A stretch of DNA of 64,000 nucleotides, taken from contig NZ_CP058910.1 of assembly GCF_013415885.1 (NCBI RefSeq), positions 3,906,001 to 3,970,000 of the forward strand. The letters run 5' to 3'. A program made the translations under genes and the position numbers. The notes below the pieces were generated by a model. That model was not told the origin of the DNA, ran no database searches, and was given only the letters and a program-made list of their open reading frames with translations. Every line of letters begins with the position of its first letter. Position 1 is the stretch's first letter. This document shows, in pieces, positions 8,085 to 17,970 of this stretch. The DNA is from Halosimplex rubrum (lineage in GTDB: Archaea; Halobacteriota; Halobacteria; Halobacteriales; Haloarculaceae).

Positions 8085-8477
8085 TCACGGCCGGATACCG
8101 AGGCCGAACTCCATGACGAGCGAGACGCCGAGGACGACCAGGCTGGCGGCGAAGATCTTCTTGTCACGACCGATCCGGTTGTCGAACGGGATCCGCTCGC
8201 CCCGCAGCGGCGGGACCCGTTGCAGACGGGCTTCGAAACCGGTCTGGCGGTCCGACTCCAGGGTCACCCGCTTGCGCTCCCTGTAGGATGGGGTCGGCTG
8301 GATGCCGAAGCTCCCGAGCCCGAACAGGGCGACGCCGGCGAGGAACACGGCGTACTTCGCGGCGACGAGCGTCCCGCCGACGAGGTAGCCGACGACGAGG
8401 GTGCCCCCGGCGACGGCTCCCCCGACGGCGAGCACCCAGACGACGAACTCCGCGACCAGGAGTCGCTTACTCGCCAT
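8085..8477 (-). CDS. Small membrane protein at the end of the peptide transporter operon
   Basis: The 130-residue protein has hydrophobic segments at about residues 7-30, 36-58 and 107-125. A basic loop ([17 protein letters not shown]) lies between the second and third. Its ATG overlaps the end of the ABC ATPase gene by 11 bases, so it is probably translated from the transporter message. No known transporter accessory family was recognised. It may simply be co-transcribed. Confidence 0.7.
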   Translation of the reverse strand: MASKRLLVAEFVVWVLAVGGAVAGGTLVVGYLVGGTLVAAKYAVFLAGVALFGLGSFGIQPTPSYRERKRVTLESDRQTGFEARLQRVPPLRGERIPFDNRIGRDKKIFAASLVVLGVSLVMEFGLGIRP

Positions 8478-9807
8478 CCGACCCGCGGCCGAGCACCGAC
8501 CCGACGCTCTCGTACTCCTCGGCGTGGCGGTGACAGTAGCTCAGCCGGTCGGTGTCGCCCACCGGGTACAGCTCCGGCCGTTCCGTGTCGCAGACGCCGT
8601 CGAACTGCTCGCTCATGTACTCCCGGGCCTGGTCCGGACGACCCGCCTTGACGTACTCGGCGGCCTGTTCGACGTGGCTCCGGACCTCGTCGGGGGTGTC
8701 GTCGTCGAACATATCGGTGACGGTCTCGTCGATGTCGTCGAACCGGTGGAAGGCGCCGGCGCTCCGGCGGATCCGGTCGCGGATCGACAGGTCGATCCGG
8801 GTGCGCTCGCGGATCACCTCCCGGAACCGCTCGATGGCGTTCCACGTCTCCGCGTCGAGATGGGCGTACTCCTCGGGGTGGATCTTGGCCGGACAGCGGG
8901 TGGTGAACTGACACCCCGTCGGCGGGTCCCGCGGGCTCGGCGGCGTCCCCGGTAGCGTGATCCGGTCTTTCTCGACCGTCGGGTCCGGTTCGGGGATCGC
9001 CGACAGAAGCGAGTGGGTGTAGGGGTTGGCCGGGTCGGTGTACAGCTCCTCGGTGTCGCCGATCTCCATGATCTTCCCGAGGTACATCACCGCGACGCGG
9101 TCGCAGATGTGCCGGACCGCAGAGAGGTCGTGGGCGATGAACAGGTACGTCAGGTCGAACTCGTCCTGCAGGTCCTCCAGCAGGTTGAGGATCTTCGCCT
9201 GCACGGAGGTGTCGAGCGCGGACACGGGCTCGTCGAGGACGACGAACTCCGGTTCGAGCGCCAGCGCGCGGGCGATCCCGATGCGCTGGCGCTGCCCGCC
9301 GGAGAACTGGTGCGGGTAGCGGTAGTAGTGTTCGGGCTGGAGCCCGACCTGCGCGAGCAGGTCCTTCACTTTCTCCTGCCGTTCGCGGGGCGTCCCCTCT
9401 TCGTGGACGTCGAGGGGCTCGCGGACGATCTCGCCGATCGTCATCCGGTCGTTGAGGCTCGATTCGGGGTCCTGGAAGACGATCTGGGCGTTGCGGCGCC
9501 ACTGTTTGAGCCGCTGGCCGCTCAGCTCGGTCACGTCGGTGCCGTCGAACTCGACGGTGCCCTCCGTGGCCGTCTCCAGTTGCACGAGCGTCCGGCCGAG
9601 CGTCGTCTTCCCGCAGCCGGACTCGCCGACCAGCCCGAGCGTCTCGCCGCGCTGTATCTGGAAGCTCACGCCGTCGACGGCCTTGACCGGCGGGTCCGCG
9701 AGGAAGCCCCCGCCGCCGTAGTACTTCTTCAGCCCGTCGACCTCGACGAGCGTCTCGCCGACCGCGGCGGCGTCGGTCCGGCCGCGGGGCTGGGTCATCT
9801 CGCTCAT
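8467..9807 (-). CDS. Peptide-type ABC transporter ATPase, OppF/DppF family
   Basis: The 446-residue ATPase powers import through the two permeases encoded upstream. Walker A is [13 protein letters not shown]. The signature is [16 protein letters not shown], followed by Walker [12 protein letters not shown] and the switch histidine in [12 protein letters not shown]. The oligopeptide-transporter C-terminal region with CQFTTRCP follows. About 100 further residues form a tail with [12 protein letters not shown], longer than in typical DppF. The gene overlaps the preceding ATPase gene by four bases (ATGA). The substrate class is assumed from the family. Confidence 0.93.
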   Translation of the reverse strand: MSEMTQPRGRTDAAAVGETLVEVDGLKKYYGGGGFLADPPVKAVDGVSFQIQRGETLGLVGESGCGKTTLGRTLVQLETATEGTVEFDGTDVTELSGQRLKQWRRNAQIVFQDPESSLNDRMTIGEIVREPLDVHEEGTPRERQEKVKDLLAQVGLQPEHYYRYPHQFSGGQRQRIGIARALALEPEFVVLDEPVSALDTSVQAKILNLLEDLQDEFDLTYLFIAHDLSAVRHICDRVAVMYLGKIMEIGDTEELYTDPANPYTHSLLSAIPEPDPTVEKDRITLPGTPPSPRDPPTGCQFTTRCPAKIHPEEYAHLDAETWNAIERFREVIRERTRIDLSIRDRIRRSAGAFHRFDDIDETVTDMFDDDTPDEVRSHVEQAAEYVKAGRPDQAREYMSEQFDGVCDTERPELYPVGDTDRLSYCHRHAEEYESVGSVLGRGSDGE

Positions 9808-10982
9808 CGTCGGTCACCCCCGTCGGCCGCGACGTCCTCGCTCGACTCGGACGAATCCGTCCCGCCCGAGTCCGTCGTCCCGTCGCCGTCGTCGCGCGCC
9901 TCGCCGAGCCGCTCGTGGTGTGCGACGGCCTCGCCGGTCGTCATGTGCTCGGGGTAGAGCAGACAGGCGGCGGTGTGGTCGGCCGCGCTCTCGTCGACGT
10001 CGACGAGTTCGGGGTGAACCGCCTCGCACTCCTCGAAGGCCTTCGGACACCGCGGGGCGAACCGACAGTGGGTCGCCGCCTCGTTCGGCGTCGGCACCTC
10101 GCCCTCGATGGTCCGCAGGCGCTCCTCGCCGGCGTGCTGGCCGGGGATCGCCTCCAGCAGCCCCTCCGTGTAGGGGTGTCGGGGGTTCGCGAACAGCTCC
10201 TCGGTCGGCGCCTTCTCGACGATCTCGCCGGCGTACATCACGTTCACGCGGTCGGTGATGTCGGCGATCACGCCCATGTCGTGGGTGATGAACAGTATCG
10301 ACAGGCCCCGCTCGTCCTGCAGGTCCGAGAGCAGTTCGAGGATCTGGGCCTGGATGGTCACGTCCAGCGCGGTCGTCGGCTCGTCGCAGATCAACACTTC
10401 GGGGTCGCAGGCGAGCATCATCGCGATGACCGCCCGCTGGCGCATCCCGCCGGAGAACTCGTGGGGGTACTCCCCCAGCCGGCGGGCCGCGTCGGGGATC
10501 TGGACCGATTCGAGCAGGTCGATCGCCTCCTCGCGGGCCGCCTCGCCGGTGATCCCGCGGTTGACCTTCAGCGCCTCGCGGATCTGGTTGCCGACCGTGA
10601 ACACGGGGTTCAGCGAGGACAGCGGGTCCTGGAAGATCATCCCGATGCCGCTGCCCCGCAGTTCCTGGTACTGGGCCGTGTCGTAGTCGGTGATCTCCTC
10701 GCCCTTGAACCGGATCGACGACCCGGGGAGGACCTCGCCGGGGTCCTCGACGAGTCCCATGATCGACCGGGCGGTGACGGACTTGCCCGAGCCGGACTCG
10801 CCGACGAGGCCGACGGTCTCGCCCTCGTAGAGGTCCAGGTCGATGCCGTCGACGGCCCGGATGGTCTCGCGGTCGGTCCGGAACACCGTCTGGAGGTTCC
10901 GCACCGAGAGGACGGGCTGTTCGCCGCTCCGCCGGCCGTCCGGTACGTCCTCGGCACCGTCGCCCGAGAGCGGAGCGCTCAT
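9804..10982 (-). CDS. Peptide-type ABC transporter ATPase, OppD/DppD family
   Basis: The 392-residue ATPase pairs with the downstream OppF-like protein in the same transporter. Walker A is [13 protein letters not shown] and the signature is [15 protein letters not shown]. Walker B is [14 protein letters not shown], with the switch histidine in [11 protein letters not shown]. The C-terminal [14 protein letters not shown] region is typical of OppD/DppD and in related proteins can carry an iron-sulfur cluster. A short acidic tail ends the protein. It overlaps both neighbours by four bases. Confidence 0.94.
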   Translation of the reverse strand: MSAPLSGDGAEDVPDGRRSGEQPVLSVRNLQTVFRTDRETIRAVDGIDLDLYEGETVGLVGESGSGKSVTARSIMGLVEDPGEVLPGSSIRFKGEEITDYDTAQYQELRGSGIGMIFQDPLSSLNPVFTVGNQIREALKVNRGITGEAAREEAIDLLESVQIPDAARRLGEYPHEFSGGMRQRAVIAMMLACDPEVLICDEPTTALDVTIQAQILELLSDLQDERGLSILFITHDMGVIADITDRVNVMYAGEIVEKAPTEELFANPRHPYTEGLLEAIPGQHAGEERLRTIEGEVPTPNEAATHCRFAPRCPKAFEECEAVHPELVDVDESAADHTAACLLYPEHMTTGEAVAHHERLGEARDDGDGTTDSGGTDSSESSEDVAADGGDRR

Positions 10983-12526
10983 CCGGCGGCACCCCCTGCG
11001 GCCGCCTCCTCTTCACCGCCGCCCTCGCTCTCGGGGTCGATGGCGTCGCGCAGGCCGTCGCCGAACGCGTTGAGTCCGGTCACCAGCACGACGATGAGCA
11101 TCCCGGGGATGAACGCGATGTGCCACGACTGGGTCGAGACGTAGTTGCGACCCATCGAGATGGCCCGGCCCCAGGCGGGGTTGGGCGGGTCGATGCCCAG
11201 GCCGTTCCCGAGGAACGAGAGGGCCGACAGCGTGATGATGACGCCGCCGATCGACATCGACGCGTAGATGAGCAGGTACGGGAGGACGTACGGGAGCATG
11301 TGCTTGCGCATCGTCGTCCGCGGGCGCTGGCCGAAGCTCTTGGCGGCGTCGATCCACTCCTCCTCGGAGACCTGCAGCGCCGGGCCCCGGACGGCTCGCC
11401 ACAGCCCCGGGAACATGATGACCCCGAACGCCAGCGCGTAGAGGAATCCGCCGTGTAGGATGGCCGCCAACCAGTGGCCTTGGAACGCCATCCCGACCAT
11501 CAGCAACAGGAGCAGTCCCGGTATGGACGTGATCCCGTCGGCGACGAGGATCGTCACCAGGTCGATCAGCCCCTTGTAGTACGCCGAGGTCATGGAGGCG
11601 ACGACCGCCAGGAAGCTCGCGAGGACGATCGACAGCGCGGCGATGCTCATCGAGATACGTGCGCCCATGACGGCGAAGGTGAACAGGTCCCGGCCGTTGG
11701 TCAGCGTCCCGAACGGGTGGAACCGGCCGTAGTCGTCGTAGCTCATGACGCCGACGTTCTGGTCGCCCTGTCCCTTCGATTTGGAGTTGAAGTTGGCGTC
11801 GCCGACGTAGGTCGTCTCGACGCTCCCGCTCTCGGCGTCGTAGTACTGCAGCTCGTGGCTGTAGGGCGATTCGATGTTCCGGTCGACGGTCGTCGGACCG
11901 AGCGCCGGGGCGAACAGCGCCATCGTCAGGAAGACGAGCACGACGACGATCCCGAACTGCCCCCAGCGGTGGTCACGCAGGCGGTCGACCACGTCGTCGC
12001 GGGGCGTCCAGTCGGCCTGGCGGTAGTGCTCGCGGAAGACGCCCCAGCCGCGGAACAGCCAGTAGGCCAGCACCGCCGCGTAGACGTACACCAGCGTCGC
12101 GCGGACCGCCCACACGACCGCCGGCTGGAGCCCGAGGAAGGTCCCCTCCCAGGCGCTCGACGGGCCGGTCTGGTACCCCTGATTGGGGAACACGTCCCGC
12201 GAGAGCAGCGTCGGGACGCTGTGGGCCGTGCTGCGGAGCCCGTCGAGGAACCCGCTGGCCGACGACTGGACCCCGAGTACCGCCTCCGCGGCGCCGTCCG
12301 AGAACGCGCCGAGGACGACCTCGACGAGCCCGGTCACCGCGACGACCAGCACGTCCGCGACCAGCAACAGGCCGGCGGCCAGGGCGCCGAACTCAAGGAC
12401 GAGCAAGAGGAGGGCGACCGCCGACCACTGCAGGGCCGGCCGCGGGTTGGCCGCGATCCGTTCGCGCAGCGTCGACTCCTCGCGGCGGCTCCGGTCGGTC
12501 GGCGTGTCGGTGACAGTTGCACACAT
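10979..12526 (-). CDS. Peptide-type ABC transporter permease, DppC family, with N-terminal extension
   Basis: The inner permease is 515 residues, against about 300 for bacterial DppC. The normal core begins near residue 190 (FGIVVVLVFLTMALFAPALG). It includes the EAA-type coupling segment WIDAAKSFGQRPRTTMRKHM that contacts the ATPases. The first 190 residues add about three membrane segments (LLLLVLEFGALAAGLLLVAD and VYVYAAVLAYWLF) with no homology that I recognise. A gap of three bases separates it from the preceding permease gene. The tail is Gly/Glu/Ala-rich. Confidence 0.92.
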   Translation of the reverse strand: MCATVTDTPTDRSRREESTLRERIAANPRPALQWSAVALLLLVLEFGALAAGLLLVADVLVVAVTGLVEVVLGAFSDGAAEAVLGVQSSASGFLDGLRSTAHSVPTLLSRDVFPNQGYQTGPSSAWEGTFLGLQPAVVWAVRATLVYVYAAVLAYWLFRGWGVFREHYRQADWTPRDDVVDRLRDHRWGQFGIVVVLVFLTMALFAPALGPTTVDRNIESPYSHELQYYDAESGSVETTYVGDANFNSKSKGQGDQNVGVMSYDDYGRFHPFGTLTNGRDLFTFAVMGARISMSIAALSIVLASFLAVVASMTSAYYKGLIDLVTILVADGITSIPGLLLLLMVGMAFQGHWLAAILHGGFLYALAFGVIMFPGLWRAVRGPALQVSEEEWIDAAKSFGQRPRTTMRKHMLPYVLPYLLIYASMSIGGVIITLSALSFLGNGLGIDPPNPAWGRAISMGRNYVSTQSWHIAFIPGMLIVVLVTGLNAFGDGLRDAIDPESEGGGEEEAAAGGAAG

Positions 12527-12529
12527 GGG

Positions 12530-13600
12530 TCAGTCGTCGCCTCCTTCGAGGCCGATCCGCGGGTCGATGATCGTGTACGCCACGTCCTGTGCGATGTTGA
12601 AGAACACGAGTATGAGGATGAACACGTAGGTGAGCGCCCCGATTATCGGCACGTCGGAGGCGAAGATCGCCGAGAGATAGAGGTTGCCCAGCCCCCGGAT
12701 CCCGAAGATGAGCTCGACGAGGACCGAGCCGCCGATGAGCAGGTAGAACTCGCCCATGATGACGGGGAGCAGCGGGATCATCGCGTTGCGCGCGACGTGT
12801 TTCCCGATGATCACCCGCTCGGAGAGCCCCTTGGCCTTGGCCGTGTCGATGTAGGGGGCGTTGATGCTCTCCAGGACGGCGGTCCGACCGATACGGACCT
12901 CGTTGCCCATCGAGGAGGAACCGAGCACGAGTGCCGCGGGCAGGATCCACTTGAACGCGACCGCCCAGTTGTAGGGGTTGGGAACCGGTATCCCGATCCC
13001 GCCCAGCGAGTAGCTACCGAACAGGTTGCCGAGCGCCGCGGGGGTACCGATCACGTCCGTCGGTATCAGGAAGCCGCGGTAGAACGACAGCAGGCCGCCG
13101 GCCGACAGGAGGCCGGCGAGCATCACGGCCAGCCAGAAGTTCGGCATGGCGCGCCAGACGATGCCGCCGAAGGAGGCGGTGTAGTCGCCCCAGGTGTTGG
13201 CCCGCAGGCCGGCGTACAGCCCGAGCGGGATGCCCAGCACCAGCGCGATGGCGACCGACCAGGTGCCGAGCCAGAGCGTCGCGGGCATGCGTTCCCAGAT
13301 GAGCTGGGCGGCCGACTGGCCGCGGGTGACGACCCACGACTGGCCGAAGTCGAACGTGGTCGTCTCGATCAGGAAGTTCTTGTACTGGATCCACAGGGGT
13401 ACGGGGTCGCCGTTCGGGTACCGCAGGCCGAGCGAGATGGCGAGTTGCCGCGCGGTCTGGGGGTCCGAGTCGCGGCCCAGGATCGCGGTCATCGGATCGA
13501 ACGGCGAGAGATAGAGGATGACGTACGTCATCGTGAGTCCGAACAGGATCACGGGTACCCCGAGGACGAGCCGTTTCGCGATATACAGGAGTTTGTTCAT
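12530..13600 (-). CDS. Peptide-type ABC transporter permease, DppB family
   Basis: The 356-residue membrane permease forms the translocation path with the DppC-like protein. It starts MNKLLYIAKRLVLGVPVILF and carries LSPFDPMTAILG in the first periplasmic loop. The coupling segment INAPYIDTAKAKGLSERVII faces the ATPases. The ATG at 13600 is preferred over an extension to 13648, which would add a hydrophilic tail unlike the family. The gene follows the binding-protein gene after about 107 bases. Confidence 0.93.
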   Translation of the reverse strand: MNKLLYIAKRLVLGVPVILFGLTMTYVILYLSPFDPMTAILGRDSDPQTARQLAISLGLRYPNGDPVPLWIQYKNFLIETTTFDFGQSWVVTRGQSAAQLIWERMPATLWLGTWSVAIALVLGIPLGLYAGLRANTWGDYTASFGGIVWRAMPNFWLAVMLAGLLSAGGLLSFYRGFLIPTDVIGTPAALGNLFGSYSLGGIGIPVPNPYNWAVAFKWILPAALVLGSSSMGNEVRIGRTAVLESINAPYIDTAKAKGLSERVIIGKHVARNAMIPLLPVIMGEFYLLIGGSVLVELIFGIRGLGNLYLSAIFASDVPIIGALTYVFILILVFFNIAQDVAYTIIDPRIGLEGGDD

Positions 13601-13707
13601 GGCGTCGTTTCCGTTATGCGTGTGGTTGTCTCTCTGTGTGGGCCGCAACGTAATACGTTCGTCGTCTGAGCGGGGGGGTCATCGAGAGCGGCCGGGGACC
13701 GGCTCGC

Positions 13708-15630
13708 TTACTCGGAGCCGCCGACGTGTTCGTCGTACGCCTCGATCCCGCCGGGGAAGATCTGCGGCGGCGTCAGGTGATAGGCCGGTTCGAAGCGGCC
13801 CTTGAAGACGTTCTGCATGAACTCGGGCTGGTTGATGACGTACGCCATCGCCTGTCGGACGGGCCTGGGCACCGCCTCCATGTTGAAGCCGACGTAGTAG
13901 GTGCCGATGTCGGGAGTCCGGGCGTAGTTGACGCTGGTCCCGTTCTCGAGGTCGTAGGTACCCAGATCGCGGCCGACGTCGTCGGTCTCCTCGATGGTCA
14001 CGCTGTCGGCCTGGTACTGCGAGGTTGGGACGCCGCCGATGTCGGCGTTCTCGTTGAGGAAGTAGTTGTACCGCGCCTGGGGCTCGGTGAGGATCGTGGC
14101 GTCGATACCGTCGAAGGAAGCGCCCTCGCCGTGGTAGTCGTCGAAGGCGTCCAGGACGAACTCGCCGCCGTTGCCCGACTCCCAGTTGACGAACTCGAAG
14201 GGACCGGCGCCGACGGGGTTCTGGGAGAACTCCGACCACTCCATCTCGCCCTCGTAGCCCTCGACGTCGCCGACGATGCCCTCGGGGACCGCCGAGAACG
14301 CGGAGTACGCCAGCACGGACAGCGAGAACGCGAACGGGTTCTCGGTCGTGATCTCCAGGGTGTAGTCGTCGACCGCGTTGACACCGATCGAGTCCGGGAT
14401 GATCCGGGTGGTCGTCTCCGGTTCACCGCTGTCGGTCGCCGTGACGGTGTTGCCGTCCTCGTCGGTCACCGTGACCTCCTCGGTCTCGTGTTCGATGCCC
14501 ATGACGCTGACGGGGAACCGCGCGTTCGTGGAGTTCGAGGAGACCATCAGCCGCTTGATGGAGTACTCGAGGTCCTGTGCGGTGACGTCGTCGCCGTTGT
14601 GGAACGTCGCGCCCTCTTTCAGCGTGAACGTGTACGTGGTGAAGTCGTCGCTGAGCTCGTACTCCTCGGCGAGCAGGTTCTCGACCTCCGTCGTCCCGTT
14701 GGCGTAGTTCGTCAGCGCGTCGAACATGTCCATGATCTTGCCGCCGGACGCGGTGTTGCCGGAGGCGATCGGGTCGAGGCTGCTGAACGTCGAGGAGATC
14801 GTGCTGAGCCGGTCTTTGCCTTCCAGTCCCGCGACGGAGTTGTTGGCCTTCGCCCGCGAGGGACCCATCGGTCCCGGCGGGTTGTAGTCGACGTGGTCGT
14901 ACCACATCCCCTCGGTGACACCCTGATACAGCGGGATGAGCGCGGCCTCCTGCCACATGCCTTCCTCCAGCGCGACGGTGGCCTCACCGCGGATCTGAGC
15001 GGCCTCTTCGGTGTCCTGGGGGTTGTCCTCGATGCGGTCGAACTGGTCCATCATGTACTGGCGGACCGCCGGGTCGGCCTCGGCGTCCTCGGACCAGAAC
15101 AGCCGGGCCCCGTTGGCCGCGCTGTTGTCGGCGTACATCGTGTTCGGCGGGTCGATGAGCTGGACGAAGTTCTGCGGACCGGGGTAGTCGGCGACCCACC
15201 CGAGGGTGTAGGCCTCGTGGTTGCCGTTCCGGGTGGTCTCCAGCAGCGGCGAGAACGCCGCCGAGCTCTGGTTCATGTCGATGTAGGCCGACTCGAGTCG
15301 GCTGGCGATCGTCGACGCCATCTCCTCCCAGGTCGGGCTCTCGTACTGGAGCCAGTCGAGTTCGAAGCGGTTGTCCGGGCCGTAGCCCGCCTCCTCCATC
15401 ACCCGCTGGGCCTCCCCGATCATCGTCTCGCCGACGCCGTAGGGGTACTCGCTCACCGTTACGGCTTCACCGTCGGTCCCCGTGTCGGTCGATCCGCTGT
15501 CGTCATCGGGCGTGGCGGTGTCGCCGCCGTCGCTCCCGCAGCCCGCTACCGCGGAGGTGAGGGCGGCCGCGCCGGTCGCTTTCAGAAATCGTCGTCGGCT
15601 GGTGTCGGAGTCGTCAGTATCGCGAGGCAT
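13708..15630 (-). CDS. Peptide-type ABC substrate-binding lipoprotein, circularly permuted
   Basis: The 640-residue protein has a Tat signal (SRRRFLKATG) and a lipobox ending at Cys31, so it should be an exported lipoprotein that hands substrate to the permeases. The family-5 binding fold is present, but its order is reversed. Residues 62-258 carry what is normally the C-terminal lobe (AQRVMEEAGYG, TLGWVADYPGPQNF, EAALIPLYQGV). Residues 272-640 carry the normal N-terminal part (TFSSLDPIAS, YTFTLKEGATFHNGDDVTAQ) and end at VRQAMAYVINQPEF...EHVGGSE, the point that usually precedes YPYGVGE. The frame is intact. An assembly artefact cannot be excluded by eye. Confidence 0.9.
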   Translation of the reverse strand: MPRDTDDSDTSRRRFLKATGAAALTSAVAGCGSDGGDTATPDDDSGSTDTGTDGEAVTVSEYPYGVGETMIGEAQRVMEEAGYGPDNRFELDWLQYESPTWEEMASTIASRLESAYIDMNQSSAAFSPLLETTRNGNHEAYTLGWVADYPGPQNFVQLIDPPNTMYADNSAANGARLFWSEDAEADPAVRQYMMDQFDRIEDNPQDTEEAAQIRGEATVALEEGMWQEAALIPLYQGVTEGMWYDHVDYNPPGPMGPSRAKANNSVAGLEGKDRLSTISSTFSSLDPIASGNTASGGKIMDMFDALTNYANGTTEVENLLAEEYELSDDFTTYTFTLKEGATFHNGDDVTAQDLEYSIKRLMVSSNSTNARFPVSVMGIEHETEEVTVTDEDGNTVTATDSGEPETTTRIIPDSIGVNAVDDYTLEITTENPFAFSLSVLAYSAFSAVPEGIVGDVEGYEGEMEWSEFSQNPVGAGPFEFVNWESGNGGEFVLDAFDDYHGEGASFDGIDATILTEPQARYNYFLNENADIGGVPTSQYQADSVTIEETDDVGRDLGTYDLENGTSVNYARTPDIGTYYVGFNMEAVPRPVRQAMAYVINQPEFMQNVFKGRFEPAYHLTPPQIFPGGIEAYDEHVGGSE

Positions 15631-15654
15631 ACGTCCTCATTACCGAGCGCGGTA

Positions 15655-15665
15655 CTTAAATTGCG
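15655..15665 (-). promoter_or_regulatory. TATA-like box of the transporter operon
   Basis: On the minus strand the A/T-rich run AATTTAAGTACC lies about 30 bases before the binding-protein ATG at 15630. This fits an archaeal TATA box with a very short or absent leader. The region 15700-15830 is unusually A/T-rich for this genome and holds no ORF. It separates the operon from the upstream cyclophilin gene. Confidence 0.6.
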
Positions 15666-15850
15666 GTGGAACTTGCCGTAAGTTGTTACCGAAACCGCAG
15701 TACTACGGCGGTCAAAAATTATCTTTAATTATATTATACCCCCTAGTATTATAACGGAGAATTACAGGACTACGGGAGGATACCCGGGACGCACTAATGG
15801 CTTAAGGGAATAAAAACGTACTGGGCAAAAGCTGCGATGAACGGTCGGTA

Positions 15851-16399
15851 TTATCGGTGAATTTCGACCGATTCGAGGACGACGGTGTCGATCGGTCGAT
15901 CACTGGGGTCCGTCTCGACGGAGCCGATCTCCTCGACGACGTCCATGCCGTCGACGACTTCGCCGAAGACGGCGTGTTTGTCGTCGAGGTGGGGCTGGGC
16001 GTCCAGCGTGACGAAGAACTGCGAGCCGTTGGTGTCCGGGCCGCGGTTGGCCATCGAGAGCTTCCCGGGGGAGTCGTGGCGCAGGTCGTCGTGGAACTCG
16101 TCGTCGAACGTGTAGCCCGGGCCGCCGCGACCGGTGCCGGTCGGGTCGCCCACCTGGAGCATGAAGTCCTCGATGACGCGGTGGAACTCCACGTCGTCGT
16201 ACAGCGGGTCGACGCGCTTCTCCCCGCTCTCGGGGTCCTCCCAGGCGCCCTCGCCCGGGCCGACCTCGGCCGCCTCGTAGTCGGATTCGGTCGCGTGGTC
16301 GACGAACGCCTCGACGGTGTTCGGGACCTTCTCTTCGAACAGTCGCACCTCGATGTCGCCCTCGGACGTGTGGAGCGTCGCTGTCAGTTCGTCACTCAT
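15851..16399 (-). CDS. Cyclophilin-type peptidyl-prolyl isomerase
   Basis: The 182-residue cytoplasmic protein catalyses cis-trans isomerisation of X-Pro bonds during folding. It shows the cyclophilin core: LHTSEGDIEVRLFEEKVPNT at the start, YDDVEFHRVIEDFMLQVGDP with the catalytic FHR, MANRGPDTNGSQFFVTL, and LDDKHAVFGEVVDGMDVV. A short acidic insert (about residues 40-60) is usual for haloarchaeal members. The ATG at 16399 gives the normal start. No signal peptide is present. Confidence 0.95.
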   Translation of the reverse strand: MSDELTATLHTSEGDIEVRLFEEKVPNTVEAFVDHATESDYEAAEVGPGEGAWEDPESGEKRVDPLYDDVEFHRVIEDFMLQVGDPTGTGRGGPGYTFDDEFHDDLRHDSPGKLSMANRGPDTNGSQFFVTLDAQPHLDDKHAVFGEVVDGMDVVEEIGSVETDPSDRPIDTVVLESVEIHR

Positions 16400-16501
16400 A
16401 CCCGGGAGGTGACCCGCCGCGGAGAAAACGCTGGTGGTACCGCCCGTCGACCCCTCGGGTCGCCGGCCGCCGGCCCGACCGAGGGCGCCGGCGCCCCAGC
16501 C

Positions 16502-17614
16502 TCACATGGACGGACCGACCCGGGTGATCGCCGAGGAAACGAGCCCGTGTTCCTCCGCGCGCACGCCCTCGCCGCCCGCGATCGCCCGCAAGCGGGCGAG
16601 CAGGTCCTCGGGGTCGGCCGCCGTCGCGTCCACGTCGATGTCGTCGCCCACCGCGTCGAGCGTCGCCCGGTCGCCCGAGACCTTCACCACCGGCGCGACC
16701 GGGTGACCGGTCGCCACGCCGTCGCCGGTGACGTGGACCACGACCTGCGTCCCGGCCGCGACGAGACCCGTCGCCGCCTCCGCGAACCGCGAGGGGGCGT
16801 CGACGACCGCCAGCCCCTCGTCGTGGGTCGCCCGCTCGCCGTAGTCGAGGACCGCCCGGGTCGGCCGGTCCCCCCAGGCACGCGTCACCGCCTCGAACTC
16901 GTGCTCGCGCGCATCGCGCCCGACGCGGGCCGCCCGCGCGGGCCGTCCGCGGTGGCGTTCCGCGAGGTCGCGGACGGCCGCGGCCGCCCCGTCGTCCACC
17001 GCCCGTCGGGCCGTCTCCTCGGGGTGGGCGGCCACGCGCTCGCTCCCCGCCGCGACCACCCGCGCGCCCGCGTCGACAAGCTCGTCGACGACCGCGCCGA
17101 CCAGCGGGTCCGCGGTCTCCCGGGTCGACTCGGCGAGATCGCCCGAGACCACGCCGACCGTGAGATCCGAGAGGGTCGCCGTCGTGGACGCTCCGCCGTC
17201 GTCGGTCGGTCGATCCCGCAGTTCCTCGACGGCGTCGACCCCGGCCTCGACCGTCGCGTCGGTACCGCCGGCGTCCTGGATCGCGGTCTCGCGGACCGGG
17301 ACACCCAGACCGGTCAGATCGGCCGCCACGTCGTCGCTCTGGATCGACTCACAGCCCAGGCCGACGACGACCGTCCCGGCGACGTTGGGGTTCGCGCCGA
17401 CGCCGAGAAACGTTCGGTGGGTCTGGGCCTTGTCGGCGCCGATCTGGCCGCAGCCGTGGTCGTGAGGCGCGCTGACCGCTCCGGGCACCCGGTCGGCGAT
17501 CCGGTCGGCGACGGCCCGCGAGCAGATGACCGACGGCAGAACGAGCACCCGGTCGCGGACGCCGACGCCGCGGTCGCCGCGGTCGACCGCCTCGAACCCC
17601 TGGCGCAGACTCAT
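16502..17614 (-). CDS. UxaA-family large subunit, divergent paralog
   Basis: The 370-residue protein matches the C-terminal domain of altronate/galactarate dehydratases, also seen as SuyB in sulfolactate sulfo-lyase. It has RDRVLVLPSVICS at the start, HDHGCGQIGADKAQTHRTFL with conserved cysteine and histidine, GVGANPNVAGTVVVGLGCE, and HPVAPVVKVSGD near the end. It is a paralog of the protein encoded at 17967-19151 but lacks about 25 residues and is more divergent. Its start at 17614 overlaps the stop of the SAF-domain gene (ATGA). The three genes form one operon. The substrate is unknown. Confidence 0.82.
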   Translation of the reverse strand: MSLRQGFEAVDRGDRGVGVRDRVLVLPSVICSRAVADRIADRVPGAVSAPHDHGCGQIGADKAQTHRTFLGVGANPNVAGTVVVGLGCESIQSDDVAADLTGLGVPVRETAIQDAGGTDATVEAGVDAVEELRDRPTDDGGASTTATLSDLTVGVVSGDLAESTRETADPLVGAVVDELVDAGARVVAAGSERVAAHPEETARRAVDDGAAAAVRDLAERHRGRPARAARVGRDAREHEFEAVTRAWGDRPTRAVLDYGERATHDEGLAVVDAPSRFAEAATGLVAAGTQVVVHVTGDGVATGHPVAPVVKVSGDRATLDAVGDDIDVDATAADPEDLLARLRAIAGGEGVRAEEHGLVSSAITRVGPSM

Positions 17615-17970
17615 CGGCCGTCCCCCGCGTGCCCGGCGTCGCCGTCCGCGGCGGCCGCCCCGTCTCCGGTCGCGGCCGCCGCCCGGTCGCCGCGCCCGCG
17701 CGTGCTCTCGCAGTTGTGGGTGTGGACCCACTCGCCGGCGGCGATCGGCTCGGTCGCCTCGCCGATCACCTCGCCGTACTTCCGGACGGTCTCGCCGACG
17801 TCGAGGTCCGCGAGCGCGACTTTGTGGCCGAACGGGACCTCCTCGGCGACGGTCACCGACGGGTCGGCGTCGTCGAGTCGCTCGCCGGCGTCGAGGTCCG
17901 CCAGCGCCGTCGCGACGGTGTCCTCGGGTGCCATCACGAGCGCGCGCTCGTTCAGCAGTTCTCCTTTCAT
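17611..17970 (-). CDS. SAF-domain small subunit of a UxaA/SuyA-like lyase
   Basis: The 119-residue protein is the SAF domain that forms the N-terminal part of UxaA or the separate SuyA subunit. VPFGHKVALADLDVGETVRK and EWVHTHNCES are the typical strand and histidine-rich segments. It sits between two genes for the large domain and overlaps each by four bases, so the three are translated together. The tail is Ala/Gly/Asp-rich and looks disordered. The reaction is probably beta-elimination from a hydroxyacid, and I cannot name the acid. Confidence 0.85.
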   Translation of the reverse strand: MKGELLNERALVMAPEDTVATALADLDAGERLDDADPSVTVAEEVPFGHKVALADLDVGETVRKYGEVIGEATEPIAAGEWVHTHNCESTRGRGDRAAAATGDGAAAADGDAGHAGDGR

